Part shown: in pieces, positions 15,298-24,444 of the stretch
How the letters are laid out: every line of letters starts with the position of its first letter
How positions within the stretch are numbered: position 1 is the stretch's first letter
Assembly (NCBI GenBank): GCA_045636125.1
Contig: JAZTWX010000019.1
Coordinates: 1 to 48,639, forward strand
Length of the DNA stretch: 48,639 nt
Reading direction: 5' to 3'
From: HGM04593 sp045636125
Lineage (GTDB): Bacteria > Bacteroidota > Bacteroidia > Bacteroidales > Bacteroidaceae
Made by a program: the position numbers and the translations under genes
The notes under the pieces: generated by a model
Seen by the model: only the letters and a program-made list of their open reading frames with translations
What the model was told of the DNA's origin: nothing
Database searches by the model: none

Positions 15298-17229
15298 ATG
15301 ATATCTATGAGAACTAAATTTTTCTTCCTTTTTTCTTTCTTTCTTTTTGTGTCGGTGTGTGGTTTTGCACAAAAGCGCGAAAAACATAAAGAAAAGGATG
15401 GCTTTGTGTGGTATAGTGTGCAAACCGGAAATTTAATAGAGGCGCAGACAAAAAAGAAGGAGGTTATTATTCCTTTAAGTGCCGGTTGCACAAAGATGAT
15501 TTATGTGGAATCGCACCAGGCTTTTATGTTTAGAACAAAGGAGAATTATATTGGTGTTTACGCACGCGATGGCAGGCTTATTCTTCGACCTGGGAAATAT
15601 TCGAATTACAAGCTTGTTACAAACGTGGTTAATGAAAAGTTATATTATGTGATGAGTGGCGATTTCTGGGGTATCTGCAATGCTAATGGCGAGGAGGTGA
15701 TTGCTCCCCAGTTGTATAGCGACATAGAATGGTGCTACGACAACAGGCTTGGGAACTATTATAAGGTGTTGAAAAATGGGCTAAAAGGTATCTGCGATTC
15801 TAATGGCCGCGAGGTTATTGCTCCAAAATATGATGATATAAATGTGGATTATGAAGAGAATTGCGGAGTATACTATAAAGTGGAAAAAGAGAAGAAAAAG
15901 GGTATCTGCAGTTCTAATGGCTGCGAGGTTATTGCTCCAAAATATGATTATGTATATGTGCACTATGAAGAAAATTACGGAATATACTATAAAGTGAGAA
16001 ATGGGAATAAATATGGTATATGCGATTCTAATGGCTGCGAGGTGATTGCTCCAAAATATGATAATGTATTTGTGGATTATGAAGAAAATTGCGGTGTATA
16101 CTATAAAGTGGAAAAAGAGAAGAAAAAGGGTATCTACGATTCGAATGGCCGTGAGGTGATTGCTCCTGATAAATATAGTAATGTGTATTTGTTCAACAAC
16201 AAGGAGTATGGTGCCTATTTTTCTGTTTACAGCGATGATAATAAAAAAGGTGTATGTGATATTACGGGCAAGGAGATTGTCGCTCCGATATATAGCAGCG
16301 TAATATACTCTCGCGGTTGTTTCAGGTATAAGCACGCATCGGGTGAGTTTTTGCCGGTGCCCGATGGCTCTTTTGCCGCCACCGATGCAATAGTTGCCGT
16401 GGGTAACAAATTCTCTATAACCGATGCTACTGGAAAGGCTCTTAATAAACACTTGTATGACAAGGTGGTTTTTGTGCCCGAACAAAATAAATACATTGCT
16501 TCAGTTGGAAATTATCACACAAAGGTTGATGCGGTAACCGGCGTGGAGGATAATCCCATTACTACGCAAATTTTCTATTCGGCGTATAACCTGGATGACT
16601 CCCGCAGTGCCGAACAGCTTAAAATCTATGAATATCTGCTTTCTGTCGACCCTGCAAACAGCTATGGGATTAACCACGTGGTATACAATAATATAGGCGT
16701 TATTTATCTGAACCGCGGAGAATATGCGCAAGCATTGACCTATTTTACTCTATCTCTGTCGGTTCAGCCTGAATATGCGCAGGCAAAGGCAAATATGGAG
16801 GATGTGCGTAGCAGAATTGCGCAAGCGCAGGCGCCGCAGCAACAGTATCAGCAGGTTGAGGAGCAGGAGGATCGTTTTTCGAGTGCTATATCAAAAATAA
16901 GTGAGGCGTTGTCTAATATAAGCCAGATTGCAAGCGGTGCTAGCAACAATAGTTACAATTATAATAGCAATAGTAGTTATAACTATAACAGCAGCAGTAG
17001 TTACAGCGGCCAAAGTTCTAAAAGCACGGGTGGCAGCAGTACAAGGGCTGCAAGGCATTGCACAAAATGTGCGGGCAGGGGTAGTTGTTCCAAATGTGGT
17101 GGCGATGGTTATGTGCTTGGTAAATTCTCGCAGGAGTTCGAACCCTGTTCGTCGTGTAATTTCAAAGATAGAACCCCGTCGAGCAAGAGAGGAAAATGCA
17201 CTTTCTGCAATGGTACAGGCCAGAAATAA
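15298..17229 (+). CDS. Secreted WG-repeat protein with TPR and zinc-ribbon tail
   Basis: 643 residues starting with a signal peptide (cleavage near GFA|Q; ATG at 15298 or 15307). Residues ~100-350 are WG-type repeats, read as KGICDSNG.EVIAPKYD; four central units are near-identical 38-residue copies. Residues ~425-505 form TPR-like helices (YNNIGVIYLNRGEYAQALTYF). A Ser/Asn/Tyr-rich linker follows, then a C-terminal cysteine domain with C..C.G.G-type pairs (CTKCAGRGSCSKCGGDGY, CSSCN, CTFCNGTG) like the DnaJ zinc-finger. WG repeats are thought to be binding modules; the ligand here is unknown. A signal peptide with a DnaJ-like zinc domain is unusual, since the latter is normally cytosolic. The next gene starts 27 nt later and may be cotranscribed. 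Confidence 0.75.
   Translation: MISMRTKFFFLFSFFLFVSVCGFAQKREKHKEKDGFVWYSVQTGNLIEAQTKKKEVIIPLSAGCTKMIYVESHQAFMFRTKENYIGVYARDGRLILRPGKYSNYKLVTNVVNEKLYYVMSGDFWGICNANGEEVIAPQLYSDIEWCYDNRLGNYYKVLKNGLKGICDSNGREVIAPKYDDINVDYEENCGVYYKVEKEKKKGICSSNGCEVIAPKYDYVYVHYEENYGIYYKVRNGNKYGICDSNGCEVIAPKYDNVFVDYEENCGVYYKVEKEKKKGIYDSNGREVIAPDKYSNVYLFNNKEYGAYFSVYSDDNKKGVCDITGKEIVAPIYSSVIYSRGCFRYKHASGEFLPVPDGSFAATDAIVAVGNKFSITDATGKALNKHLYDKVVFVPEQNKYIASVGNYHTKVDAVTGVEDNPITTQIFYSAYNLDDSRSAEQLKIYEYLLSVDPANSYGINHVVYNNIGVIYLNRGEYAQALTYFTLSLSVQPEYAQAKANMEDVRSRIAQAQAPQQQYQQVEEQEDRFSSAISKISEALSNISQIASGASNNSYNYNSNSSYNYNSSSSYSGQSSKSTGGSSTRAARHCTKCAGRGSCSKCGGDGYVLGKFSQEFEPCSSCNFKDRTPSSKRGKCTFCNGTGQK
15787..16242 (+). repeat. 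Four 114-bp tandem repeats inside the WG gene
   Basis: Units start at 15787, 15901, 16015 and 16129, exactly 114 bp (38 codons) apart. They are very similar at DNA level, more than outer repeats, which points to recent duplication and likely copy-number variation between strains. Confidence 0.85.
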
Positions 17230-17256
17230 TGCAGTGTAGTATAATAAAAAGTGCTG

Positions 17257-18186
17257 ATGATGAATTGCGGGGAACGTTTCTACTATAACGAATTTTCGAG
17301 TTTTCTGCAGAGGTTTTTCCCTTTCAAGGTGCAGAAAATCACGCTCGACGGCGGCTTTTCGTGCCCCAACAGGGACGGCACGAAGGGGCGTGGCGGTTGC
17401 ACCTATTGCAACAACCAGACGTTCAACCCCGCCTATTGTCATCGCAACAAGCCTGTTGCCGAGCAGATGCGCGAGGGTATCGCCTTTTTTGCGCACAAGT
17501 ACCCGCAGATGCGCTATCTCGCCTATTTCCAGGCCTACACGAACACTTACGCTTCGTTGGAGGTTCTGCAGCAACGTTACGAAGAGGCGCTTGCCGTGGA
17601 GGGCTGCGTTGGGCTTGTGATTGGTACCCGCCCCGACTGTATGCCCGACGAGCTTCTCGATTATTTGCAGCAGCTTGCCACGCGCACCTTCGTGCTGGTG
17701 GAGTATGGCATTGAGAGCTGCAACGATGCTACTCTCCTGCGCATTAATCGCGGGCACGACTATGCCGCTGCCGTTGATGCTGTGAGGCGCACCGCCGAGC
17801 GTGGCCTGCCGGTGGGAGCACACGTAATATTGGGCCTTCCCGGCGAGGATAAAGAAGAGCTTATGCGTCAAGCGGTGGAGCTGTCGCGTCTGCCGCTCAC
17901 CACACTCAAAATGCATCAGTTGCAGTTGATACGTGGTACCCGTATGGCCGAAGAGTATGCGCAGTGCCCCGGAGATTTTCATCTTTTTGAGCTCGACGAT
18001 TATGTAGACACGGTGGTCGATTATGTAGAGCGCCTGAACCCCTCGCTTGTGCTCGAACGCTTTGCATCGCAGTCGCCCAAAGAGCTGCTCATTGCGCCCG
18101 ATTGGGGCTTGAAGAACTACGAGCTTGTGGAATGTGTCAAGCGCCGTATGCGTGAACGTGACACGTGGCAAGGGCGTCTCTTTTAA
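17257..18186 (+). CDS. TIGR01212-type radical SAM protein (YhcC-like)
   Basis: Cytosolic radical SAM enzyme of about 309 residues. An N-terminal CPNRDGTKGRGGCTYCNN holds the three cysteines of the 4Fe-4S cluster in the widely spaced pattern of this family (first and second Cys 12 apart, last pair CxxC). FQAYTNTYA, GTRPDC, EYGIESC and GLPGEDK motifs follow, as in YhcC/TIGR01212 and the related Elp3-like group. The reaction is not established for this family. The open frame begins with a GTG at 17251; the ATG at 17257 (or 17260) is preferred. It follows the WG gene closely on the same strand but has no clear functional link to it. Confidence 0.85.
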   Translation: MMNCGERFYYNEFSSFLQRFFPFKVQKITLDGGFSCPNRDGTKGRGGCTYCNNQTFNPAYCHRNKPVAEQMREGIAFFAHKYPQMRYLAYFQAYTNTYASLEVLQQRYEEALAVEGCVGLVIGTRPDCMPDELLDYLQQLATRTFVLVEYGIESCNDATLLRINRGHDYAAAVDAVRRTAERGLPVGAHVILGLPGEDKEELMRQAVELSRLPLTTLKMHQLQLIRGTRMAEEYAQCPGDFHLFELDDYVDTVVDYVERLNPSLVLERFASQSPKELLIAPDWGLKNYELVECVKRRMRERDTWQGRLF

Positions 18187-18212
18187 GATGATAGGCTGCC
18201 TTACTAATAGAA

Positions 18213-18244
18213 TTAGCTCCTGCAAACACGTTTGCAGGAGCTAA
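18213..18244 (+). terminator. Hairpin after the radical SAM gene
   Basis: A 14-bp perfect stem (18213-18226 with 18231-18244) and CACG loop lie 27 bp after the stop. The tail is not T-rich, so it is either a terminator or a stabilising 3' structure. Confidence 0.55.
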
Positions 18245-18267
18245 ATTCGTTGATGTCGGATAGGGTC

Positions 18268-18345
18268 CTATTTTGTGAAAATTGCGTCGAGGCTTAAATA
18301 CCCGATGCTTAAATTCTTCCCGCTGACGTGAATCTCTTTTTTCAT
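18268..18345 (-). CDS. Possible 25-codon ORF after the PspC operon
   Basis: ATG at 18345 is 12 nt past the stop of the 592-residue PspC gene. The 25-residue product (MKKEIHVSGKNLSIGYLSLD then AIFTK) reads like the first strand of an ABC ATPase (NLSIGY), so it may be a gene remnant or a small protein. Evidence is thin. Confidence 0.25.
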   Translation of the reverse strand: MKKEIHVSGKNLSIGYLSLDAIFTK

Positions 18346-18357
18346 AGCCTTATGTGG

Positions 18358-20136
18358 TTAGTCGTTTGTTTGTGGTTCTGTGTAGTATCGGACATCTACA
18401 ACATCTTCGGCCTCGTCGAACATATTTTCTACTTTCTGCATAAAAGTTTCAAAGCCTTCCACGCTGCTGTTGAGCTTGTCGCCGTCCACGTGTATGTGTC
18501 TTTTTAATTTATCCTTTTTGTTGTTGCTTGTTTCGTTTTCTATTATGGTGCAGCTTGAATAATAGGCTACCTGGAGCTTGTTTACAATGAGCACCGGGGT
18601 GCGTTGTGTGCCGTAGTAGAATATCTCGAAAGGTATAAGGGTGGTGCTGTTGTCGGCGGTGCGCTCGTCGGCGTAGCGCAGTCGCAACGCGGCAGGGTTG
18701 TCGAGTGTTATGTGCTCGTTTATCTCGCCGTTTATGTTGTGGAAAACACCATCGGGGTGGTTGTTGTCTATGTAAAGGGTGTTGTTTTTACCGTCCCACA
18801 AAAAGTGGAGGTAGCCGTTGAGGCTTTGGTCCTTGCCTGTGTCTATTGTGTAGCTTGCAATGTACTTTTTGTTGTGTATTATGTCTACAGTCTCGTTGTT
18901 GTCGCCGGTAGGTTGGTAGAAATATATGTTATAAACACCGTTGTTGTCGTGTATGCTCTCAATGGTGAAGGGTATGCCGCTGTTGTGCAGGTCCTTCTCC
19001 CATATTGCGCCGAATTTATGGCTGCCGTTGCTTGTGAGCGGATGTTGTTGATAAAAATCACCTATTGTGGTGCTGAATCTTCCTCCTATGCTGAGCAGTT
19101 CATCAATATCGCCGTTAATGATGTGATGTGTTAAGGAAGTGAATCTGTGGTAATTCTCTTTGTTGAAATAACAGCCGGCGAGTGTTGCAATGCCTGTTGC
19201 AAGCCACGCAACAACGAGCGTGGTTTTTACCCACAGCTTCATAGGCTTGCATTTGCCGGTCTTTTTAAGAATCCAATGTAAAATGGCAAAAAGCGGGAAC
19301 CCTATTGTGATGATTATTCCCACAAAAAGGAGCACGTGCCCTATGGTTATAATGCTGCTTGCGTTAAAGAGTATCGCCACAAATATTATGGGTACAAGAA
19401 CGGCTATAATGAGCAGAAGACCCAGCGGAAGGGCTGCAAATGCCATAAGGATGAAGAACAGCACTCTTACTATTGTGCGCAGGCAACCATCGTCGGCTGC
19501 TATGCTCAGCTCTTTAATGGTGCGTTCGTAATTCTCTTGCCACGCTTGCTCTGCTGCTGCGGTGCTGTTTGCCTTGACGCGTCGCATACGGGTGTAGTCG
19601 ATAATGGTTACTGCTTTGGGGAGCACCATCCATAATACGATGTAGGCGAGCAGGAGCGGGAGGCCTGTTATCTCCAACGGTAGCAGGAACAACAATATTG
19701 TAATGAGGCGCAACAGCCCTGCGCTCACGCCGTAGTATGCGGCAAAGCCTGCCAGCACACCACCTATATAGCCGCCGCGTGTGTCGCGGAACAGCTTGCA
19801 GCCTTTGAGCATTGCCTTTTGCCACGGAGACTCGTCGGTGGTGGGGGCGGGCTGCTCTTTTTCGGCAGCCTTCTCTTGTTGCGGCTCCTGTTCAATTTTT
19901 ATCCCAATCTCTTCAATGGCTTCTGTAATTATTGCATTTGTTACAATGCCGCCTTCGCCGGCTTTTGCGCGGCACATTTCGGCAATGCGTTGCTCAACTT
20001 CGGCCACTTTCAGCTCCTCGCCATTGTCCTTATAGAGCTGTTTAATGCGCTCAATATATTGCTCGAGAATTTGTGCCGCATCGTCATCGAAAAAGAATGC
20101 TGCCGAGCCTATGTGTATTTGAACTACTTTTTTCAT
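18358..20136 (-). CDS. PspC-domain membrane protein, large
   Basis: 592-residue inner-membrane protein. The N-terminal ~65 residues resemble the start of the upstream PspC protein (MKK...G..AF....A...L..YI..I), so the two are paralogues. Residues ~107-175 are the PspC domain (RDTRGGYIGGVLAGFAAYYG, then two membrane helices ending WMVLPKA). Three or four further membrane segments follow, then a ~250-residue C-terminal domain probably outside the membrane. PspC proteins sense or respond to envelope stress in enterobacteria; that role is only inferred here. It is the third gene of a padR-pspC-pspC operon (gap of 10 nt). Confidence 0.8.
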   Translation of the reverse strand: MKKVVQIHIGSAAFFFDDDAAQILEQYIERIKQLYKDNGEELKVAEVEQRIAEMCRAKAGEGGIVTNAIITEAIEEIGIKIEQEPQQEKAAEKEQPAPTTDESPWQKAMLKGCKLFRDTRGGYIGGVLAGFAAYYGVSAGLLRLITILLFLLPLEITGLPLLLAYIVLWMVLPKAVTIIDYTRMRRVKANSTAAAEQAWQENYERTIKELSIAADDGCLRTIVRVLFFILMAFAALPLGLLLIIAVLVPIIFVAILFNASSIITIGHVLLFVGIIITIGFPLFAILHWILKKTGKCKPMKLWVKTTLVVAWLATGIATLAGCYFNKENYHRFTSLTHHIINGDIDELLSIGGRFSTTIGDFYQQHPLTSNGSHKFGAIWEKDLHNSGIPFTIESIHDNNGVYNIYFYQPTGDNNETVDIIHNKKYIASYTIDTGKDQSLNGYLHFLWDGKNNTLYIDNNHPDGVFHNINGEINEHITLDNPAALRLRYADERTADNSTTLIPFEIFYYGTQRTPVLIVNKLQVAYYSSCTIIENETSNNKKDKLKRHIHVDGDKLNSSVEGFETFMQKVENMFDEAEDVVDVRYYTEPQTND

Positions 20137-20146
20137 AATTGTTTTT

Positions 20147-21067
20147 TTATATTATGGTGAAGAAAAGGAATATTGCAATTGTAAGTGTTACAATGCCTGT
20201 AACCACCAGTGCAGTTGTGATTATTTTTTTTGCCCTCTCGCCAAGAATGTTGGTTATTTTGTTGGCAATTAGTATGGCTGCGAGTGTTATTGTGGCTGTG
20301 GTGAAAAAGCCACCGATGTAAAGAGCGGTGTTGTTGCCTGTTACTATCACTCGCGGGCCCAGCAAAAGTATTGCAAGTACAATTACAGCTGCGAGCAACC
20401 ATTTTTTTGTCTGCTGCTCTTTAGCTTCGTCTTTTTTGCTCTCTTGCGTAGCGGTCTGTGGTTCTTTGGTTATTTTGCGAGCAATCTCCTCGGGCGTGGG
20501 CTCAATGCCTTGCATACGCAGGCGGTCGGTGGTGTTTTGCGCTTGTGGAGCAATGCACCACACGACAAGGTAGATTACTAGGCCCGGAATTCCTGTGGCG
20601 AGCAGTGCAACGAGTGCAATGACACGCAGCAAGGTAACATCGGCTTTCAGGTAGGCTGCAAGGCCCGAAATTACGCCACCCACCATACGGTCGTTGTCGT
20701 CGAGGTAATATTTCTTTGCGAGCGTCTCTTTTGGGTTGGTTGCTTCGCTCTTTTTTTCGCTCTCTTTTGTTTCTCCCGCATCGTCGCCTGCGGGTTCTTC
20801 CTCGTCCAGCATAGCTTCGGGGTTGCCTACGCGTGTTATTATGGTGTTGACAAGAGTGATGTCTATTATGGGCGAATGGCTTGCTTGCAATTGTTCGCTA
20901 CACAGTTCGCTGATGCGGCCTTCAATGTCGGCTGTAATTTCGTCGCCACATTCGTGGTGTTTGAAACAGGCTGCAATGCTGCTCAAATAGTCGTCGAGGC
21001 GGGTATATGCCTCCTCGGTAATTTGGAATGCACGGGCACCGAGGTTCACGGTTATTGTCTTTTTCAT
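20147..21067 (-). CDS. PspC-domain membrane protein, small
   Basis: 306-residue membrane protein. The N-terminal domain (1-75) is shared with the next gene. A charged linker rich in Glu/Lys precedes the PspC domain at ~116-175 (YYLDDNDRMVGGVISGLAAY, then two helices ending WCIAPQA). Three more membrane helices occupy the C-terminus. The ATG at 21067 is 9 nt after the padR stop, so the genes are cotranscribed and probably all under PadR control. Confidence 0.82.
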   Translation of the reverse strand: MKKTITVNLGARAFQITEEAYTRLDDYLSSIAACFKHHECGDEITADIEGRISELCSEQLQASHSPIIDITLVNTIITRVGNPEAMLDEEEPAGDDAGETKESEKKSEATNPKETLAKKYYLDDNDRMVGGVISGLAAYLKADVTLLRVIALVALLATGIPGLVIYLVVWCIAPQAQNTTDRLRMQGIEPTPEEIARKITKEPQTATQESKKDEAKEQQTKKWLLAAVIVLAILLLGPRVIVTGNNTALYIGGFFTTATITLAAILIANKITNILGERAKKIITTALVVTGIVTLTIAIFLFFTII

Positions 21068-21076
21068 ATGTCTGGG

Positions 21077-21406
21077 TTATTTAATATTTCTTATTCGGTT
21101 TACTGTGTCGGCGAGGGCGTTCCAGCTGCTGTCGAGCGCCTCAAGTACTTCGTTGCCGCTGTTGGTGAGCTTGTAATATTTGCGCGGAGGGCCCACCGGG
21201 CTCTCTTGCCACTCATAGTCGAGTATTCCCTCTTTACGCAGGCGGGTGAGCAGGGGGTAGAGTGTGCCTTCTACCACTATAAGGTTGGCTTTTTCGAGCT
21301 CCTCAATAATATCCGATGTATAGCGGGGCTTGTCGCGTAGCAGTAACATTATGCTGTATTCCAGCATACCTTTGCGCATTTGCGATTTTACATTTTCTAC
21401 GTACAT
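21077..21406 (-). CDS. PadR family transcriptional regulator
   Basis: 109-residue winged-helix repressor. The fold signature is clear: an N-terminal helix, KGMLEYSIMLLLRDKPRYTS, the recognition helix region, and the wing VEGTLYPLLTRLRKEGIL, with PPRKYYKLTNSG typical of PadR. A short C-terminal helix supports dimers. First gene of the padR-pspC-pspC operon. The palindrome at 21498-21518 overlaps its own -33 element, so autorepression is likely. The inducing signal is unknown; envelope stress is a guess based on the PspC partners. Confidence 0.92.
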   Translation of the reverse strand: MYVENVKSQMRKGMLEYSIMLLLRDKPRYTSDIIEELEKANLIVVEGTLYPLLTRLRKEGILDYEWQESPVGPPRKYYKLTNSGNEVLEALDSSWNALADTVNRIRNIK

Positions 21407-21477
21407 TCTATTGATATTTAATTGTTTGCATTAGATAGTGCCGTTAGCTGGCACTGGTCTTTGCTATATTTACACCG

Positions 21478-21518
21478 CAAATATATGTGATATTATAGTA
21501 CCTTGCAATGCAAAGTAC
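21478..21518 (-). promoter_or_regulatory. padR-pspC promoter with overlapping palindromic operator
   Basis: On the minus strand TATATTTG (21478-21485) is the -7 and TTG (21506-21508) the -33, exactly 20 bp apart. The -33 lies inside a 21-bp palindrome at 21498-21518, GTACTTTGCA-T-TGCAAGGTAC with one mismatch. A repressor bound here would block the promoter. A second small hairpin (21437-21455) lies in the leader. Confidence 0.7.
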
Positions 21519-21561
21519 CTTGTTTTATGAAAATTTAACTAATTTCCGAACTGTTGTTATA

Positions 21562-21598
21562 AAAAATCGGAACCACAGATAACGTGGTTCCGATTTTT
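21562..21598. terminator. Strong bidirectional terminator
   Basis: A 15-bp perfect stem (AAAAATCGGAACCAC and complement) with a 7-nt loop and A/T flanks lies 20 bp after the nucleotidase stop. Confidence 0.9.
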
Positions 21599-21617
21599 AT
21601 CTGCGCTCGTAGTTTGT

Positions 21618-22082
21618 TTACTTTTCGTATTTGCAAGACTGCAGAAGGTATTGCAGCACACTCTCCCAAGAGGGATATTTCGCCGACCCGAATTCAATCC
21701 ACTCACCCTTGAATTCGCTTGCACCGTTTTTCCCGCGGTCGTCAATCAGAAAGTCTCCGTCGCACAAATGTTTGCAGTGGGTAATTATTACGCGTTTGTG
21801 AAAAATCTCCCCAAAATATTTTGTAATCCATACAACCTTGTCGCTCCACGCCGAAGGGTTCTTCCACGGAGCGGTGGAGAGAATGTAAACATCGTAGTGC
21901 TCGCGCAACGCTTTCACAGCCTCTATAGCTCCCTCCATAGGCTCCATAAGCCCGAAGATACCGGGTACTTCATCCAGGCGGTCCTCATACTCCTTTTTCT
22001 TCGCGTCGCTCAATTTGTCTATTCCCGACTGAAAGTCCACAAGCACGCCGTCCATATCAAAAAATAATCTCTTCTTCTCCAT
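21618..22082 (-). CDS. 5'(3')-deoxyribonucleotidase family HAD phosphatase
   Basis: 154-residue cytosolic HAD hydrolase of the NT5C type, expected to remove phosphate from (deoxy)nucleoside monophosphates. Motif I DMDGVLVD is at 9-16 (Asp9 nucleophile, Asp11 acid). Motif II is the Thr in LSTAPW, as in the mitochondrial/cytosolic dNT family. Motif III is the Lys around HKRVIITHCK, and motif IV is FLIDDR. All key residues are present; the protein is on the short side for the family because the cap is small. The WxSxxW-like APWKNPSAW segment fits nucleotide-base recognition. Single-gene unit with the promoter at 22133-22163. Confidence 0.85.
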   Translation of the reverse strand: MEKKRLFFDMDGVLVDFQSGIDKLSDAKKKEYEDRLDEVPGIFGLMEPMEGAIEAVKALREHYDVYILSTAPWKNPSAWSDKVVWITKYFGEIFHKRVIITHCKHLCDGDFLIDDRGKNGASEFKGEWIEFGSAKYPSWESVLQYLLQSCKYEK

Positions 22083-22132
22083 AAATCCGAATGTTTTATC
22101 TTGTAGTTGAATTAAATTTTCGCGTCACATAT

Positions 22133-22163
22133 ATAATATAGTAACATTGCGGCGAAAATTCAA
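22133..22163 (-). promoter_or_regulatory. Nucleotidase promoter with TATATTAT -7 box
   Basis: On the minus strand GTTAC then TATATTAT (22133-22140), with TTG at 22161-22163 exactly 20 bp upstream. It shares the GTTWC-TATATTAT form found at several sites in the 29-35 kb island. Confidence 0.55.
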
Positions 22164-22218
22164 TTTTCGGGGTAACTTTTTTTATTCAATTGTGAAAATT
22201 GTGCTCGTTGGCATAGTT

Positions 22219-24444
22219 TTAACCCTCTGTTTGTGCAATAAAGCTTTTCAATTGCTCAATTTTTTGAATGTTGGCAGCCGTCTCTTCGCGCATAGTGTTT
22301 ACAAAAGTGTTCTCCTCGGCCTTGCCGTGTATCGCGAGGCTCTCGGCTGCGTTTCTGCAGGTCGATGAGCGGAAGGCGTTGTCGTGGTCTTTTTTGCGCG
22401 AAACGTATACCTGTTCTGCAATCTGTTGCTGGATGTGGATGCCGCGCGAGAGGGCCTCTTGCCACCCTTCGGCGGTAATTGTGTCGCAGCCCAGTACGGT
22501 GGTGAGTGCGTGCAGCGAGTGGCGCAGCTTGTCGGTGGGGTAGCGCTGCCACAGCTCGTTGTAACGGCCGTGTATCGCTTCCCACGTGGGCAACGTGCCG
22601 TTGCATATATCGCTGCGGAGGGTGTCGATGTCTCTCTCCATAATAAGCTGCCCGCCCAGGTTAATCCATTTTTGCCCTGCTATGCAGTGGCTGCTTGCGG
22701 AATATTCTTTGCCGGCCACAATGTCGCGCGCCTGCTGCACGTCTTTCAGCAGGTTGATGGTCGCATAGTGTATGAGCATATCGCCGTAGGCGTGGTAAGC
22801 ATCGTAAACTTTGAGTATGTGCACGGGGCGGCGGCTGTTTTCAATTCCCTCGGCCGTGACGGTGAGATTGTCTATTACTCCGCGCTCCCCGGCAAGCAGG
22901 CGGCGGCCTGTTTCAATGAGCAGGGCCTCATTGCCGAGCGCATCCTGTGGGGCTGCTGTGGTTTTTAGATAGGCTTTTGCGGTCCACACCTCCAACAGGC
23001 GGCGTGCGTTAATAACCTCCTGCATTGTGTCGGGCGCAAATGTGTCGAATTCGATATTCTGCACCTTGGTGATGCGCTTGTCGCGTGTGTGGTATTTCCA
23101 AGTGTTGCGTGCAAGGGCATACATATTGTAGAGCCACCAATAGGCGGGCATAATCTCGAGGCGGTCGGCTGCCACGTTGTTGCTGACGAGGGCGAATGGC
23201 AGTGTTATGTTAAGCTCGGCAGGGTAGTCGCCCTTTGCAAGCAATGTGAACGAAGCGAAACTGCTAGAATGTTTTACCGACGAACAGAGCCCCGGCCAAA
23301 AGCCTCGCCCCGCCACAAGTTCTCCGTCGTTGGTGCGGCTGTTGTGGTTGCTGCCGATGGTTGCTCCCGCAGCCATATTGCTCTGTCCCATAATTACCGA
23401 TGCTATGAGGAACGAATTGTTGTGGTGCTGTTCGTGCCCCGGGAAAATGAGGTTGTTCAGCACCTCGCAGCACGAAATGGTGCTGTTGTCGCCCATTATG
23501 GAGTTTATGAGCCTTGCGCCGTACTTGAAATTGGAGTTATTGCCAAGGATGAACTTTACAGCCGTGCACGAATAGAATATGCGGCAGCCGTAGCCCACAA
23601 TGCCGTTTACAAGAATAACATTCTCACCAATCTGCGTGGGCTCCCCGTTGGACGAGTTTATTGTAATGTTCTTCAGCTTCGACGCTCCTTTTATGTAGCA
23701 GTCGGTGCCAATCTTCACATCCTTTATAATTGATGTGTTTTTTATTATGCAACGCTCGCCAATTTCGCCGTAATATCCGCGGTGGTGGTCGGTGCTGTTC
23801 TGTGTAATGTGCAACAGACGCTCTTGCAGCGCTGTGTCGTCGACATATTTCCCCCACAGATAAGCGTCGGCGGTAATCATACCGTCAAATGGGACAACCT
23901 CGCGTGCCCCTGTCTCGTTCATAATCTCAATGCGCACACGCACCGCCTCGGGCTCACCGTCCTTCACAACACCGTTGCCGAACTTTGCGTGGTCGGTTGC
24001 CGACATCTCCTGAATGTTGAACAGCATACTATGGGCGCCTATAATGTAGTGCGAAAGGTAGTGCACATCGTGTATGGCGCAGTTGTCGCCAATGTCGCAC
24101 GAGTGTATGCTGGAATTTGTTATACCCACTGGCAGGCGCAGGTCGTGGAACTGCAGCGCTCCGTTGCACACGCGCCCTATGCGCACCGTGCCGTAGAACT
24201 TGTTGTCCTTTATTGCGGCGGTGTTGAATTCGTCGGTCACCCACACTTTGTCCCACGACGAAGCGGTGTTGTTGTTCTTCACCAGCTGTTCAATCTCGTC
24301 GCTGCGCAGGTGGCGCCACCCGCCTTCGGGCTCTTTCACCTGGCGGTTGCGTATGTAGTATTTGTCTTCTCCTTCGGGCAGGTATTTGGGGTCTATCCAC
24401 CCGTCGCTCAGTGCGGTGGGGGGTAGCAGTGTTACACGTTCCAT
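22219..24444 (-). CDS. DUF4954 family protein (left-handed beta-helix type)
   Basis: 741-residue protein typical of Bacteroidales. The middle (about 60-400) has loosely spaced hexapeptide-like strands (IGENVILVNGIVGYG, IKDVKIGTDCYIKGA, VIMGQSNMAAGATIGSN) as in left-handed beta-helix acyl- or nucleotidyl-transferase partners. The C-terminal ~250 residues are helical. There is no signal peptide. Its reaction is not known to me; the fold suggests binding of a nucleotide-sugar or acyl substrate. It ends 137 bp before the nucleotidase gene, which has its own promoter. Confidence 0.82.
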   Translation of the reverse strand: MERVTLLPPTALSDGWIDPKYLPEGEDKYYIRNRQVKEPEGGWRHLRSDEIEQLVKNNNTASSWDKVWVTDEFNTAAIKDNKFYGTVRIGRVCNGALQFHDLRLPVGITNSSIHSCDIGDNCAIHDVHYLSHYIIGAHSMLFNIQEMSATDHAKFGNGVVKDGEPEAVRVRIEIMNETGAREVVPFDGMITADAYLWGKYVDDTALQERLLHITQNSTDHHRGYYGEIGERCIIKNTSIIKDVKIGTDCYIKGASKLKNITINSSNGEPTQIGENVILVNGIVGYGCRIFYSCTAVKFILGNNSNFKYGARLINSIMGDNSTISCCEVLNNLIFPGHEQHHNNSFLIASVIMGQSNMAAGATIGSNHNSRTNDGELVAGRGFWPGLCSSVKHSSSFASFTLLAKGDYPAELNITLPFALVSNNVAADRLEIMPAYWWLYNMYALARNTWKYHTRDKRITKVQNIEFDTFAPDTMQEVINARRLLEVWTAKAYLKTTAAPQDALGNEALLIETGRRLLAGERGVIDNLTVTAEGIENSRRPVHILKVYDAYHAYGDMLIHYATINLLKDVQQARDIVAGKEYSASSHCIAGQKWINLGGQLIMERDIDTLRSDICNGTLPTWEAIHGRYNELWQRYPTDKLRHSLHALTTVLGCDTITAEGWQEALSRGIHIQQQIAEQVYVSRKKDHDNAFRSSTCRNAAESLAIHGKAEENTFVNTMREETAANIQKIEQLKSFIAQTEG

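Noticed and set aside
15787..16242. CRISPR-like array
   Set aside because: Regular 114-bp units are in-frame protein repeats with no spacers. No cas genes are present anywhere in the window.
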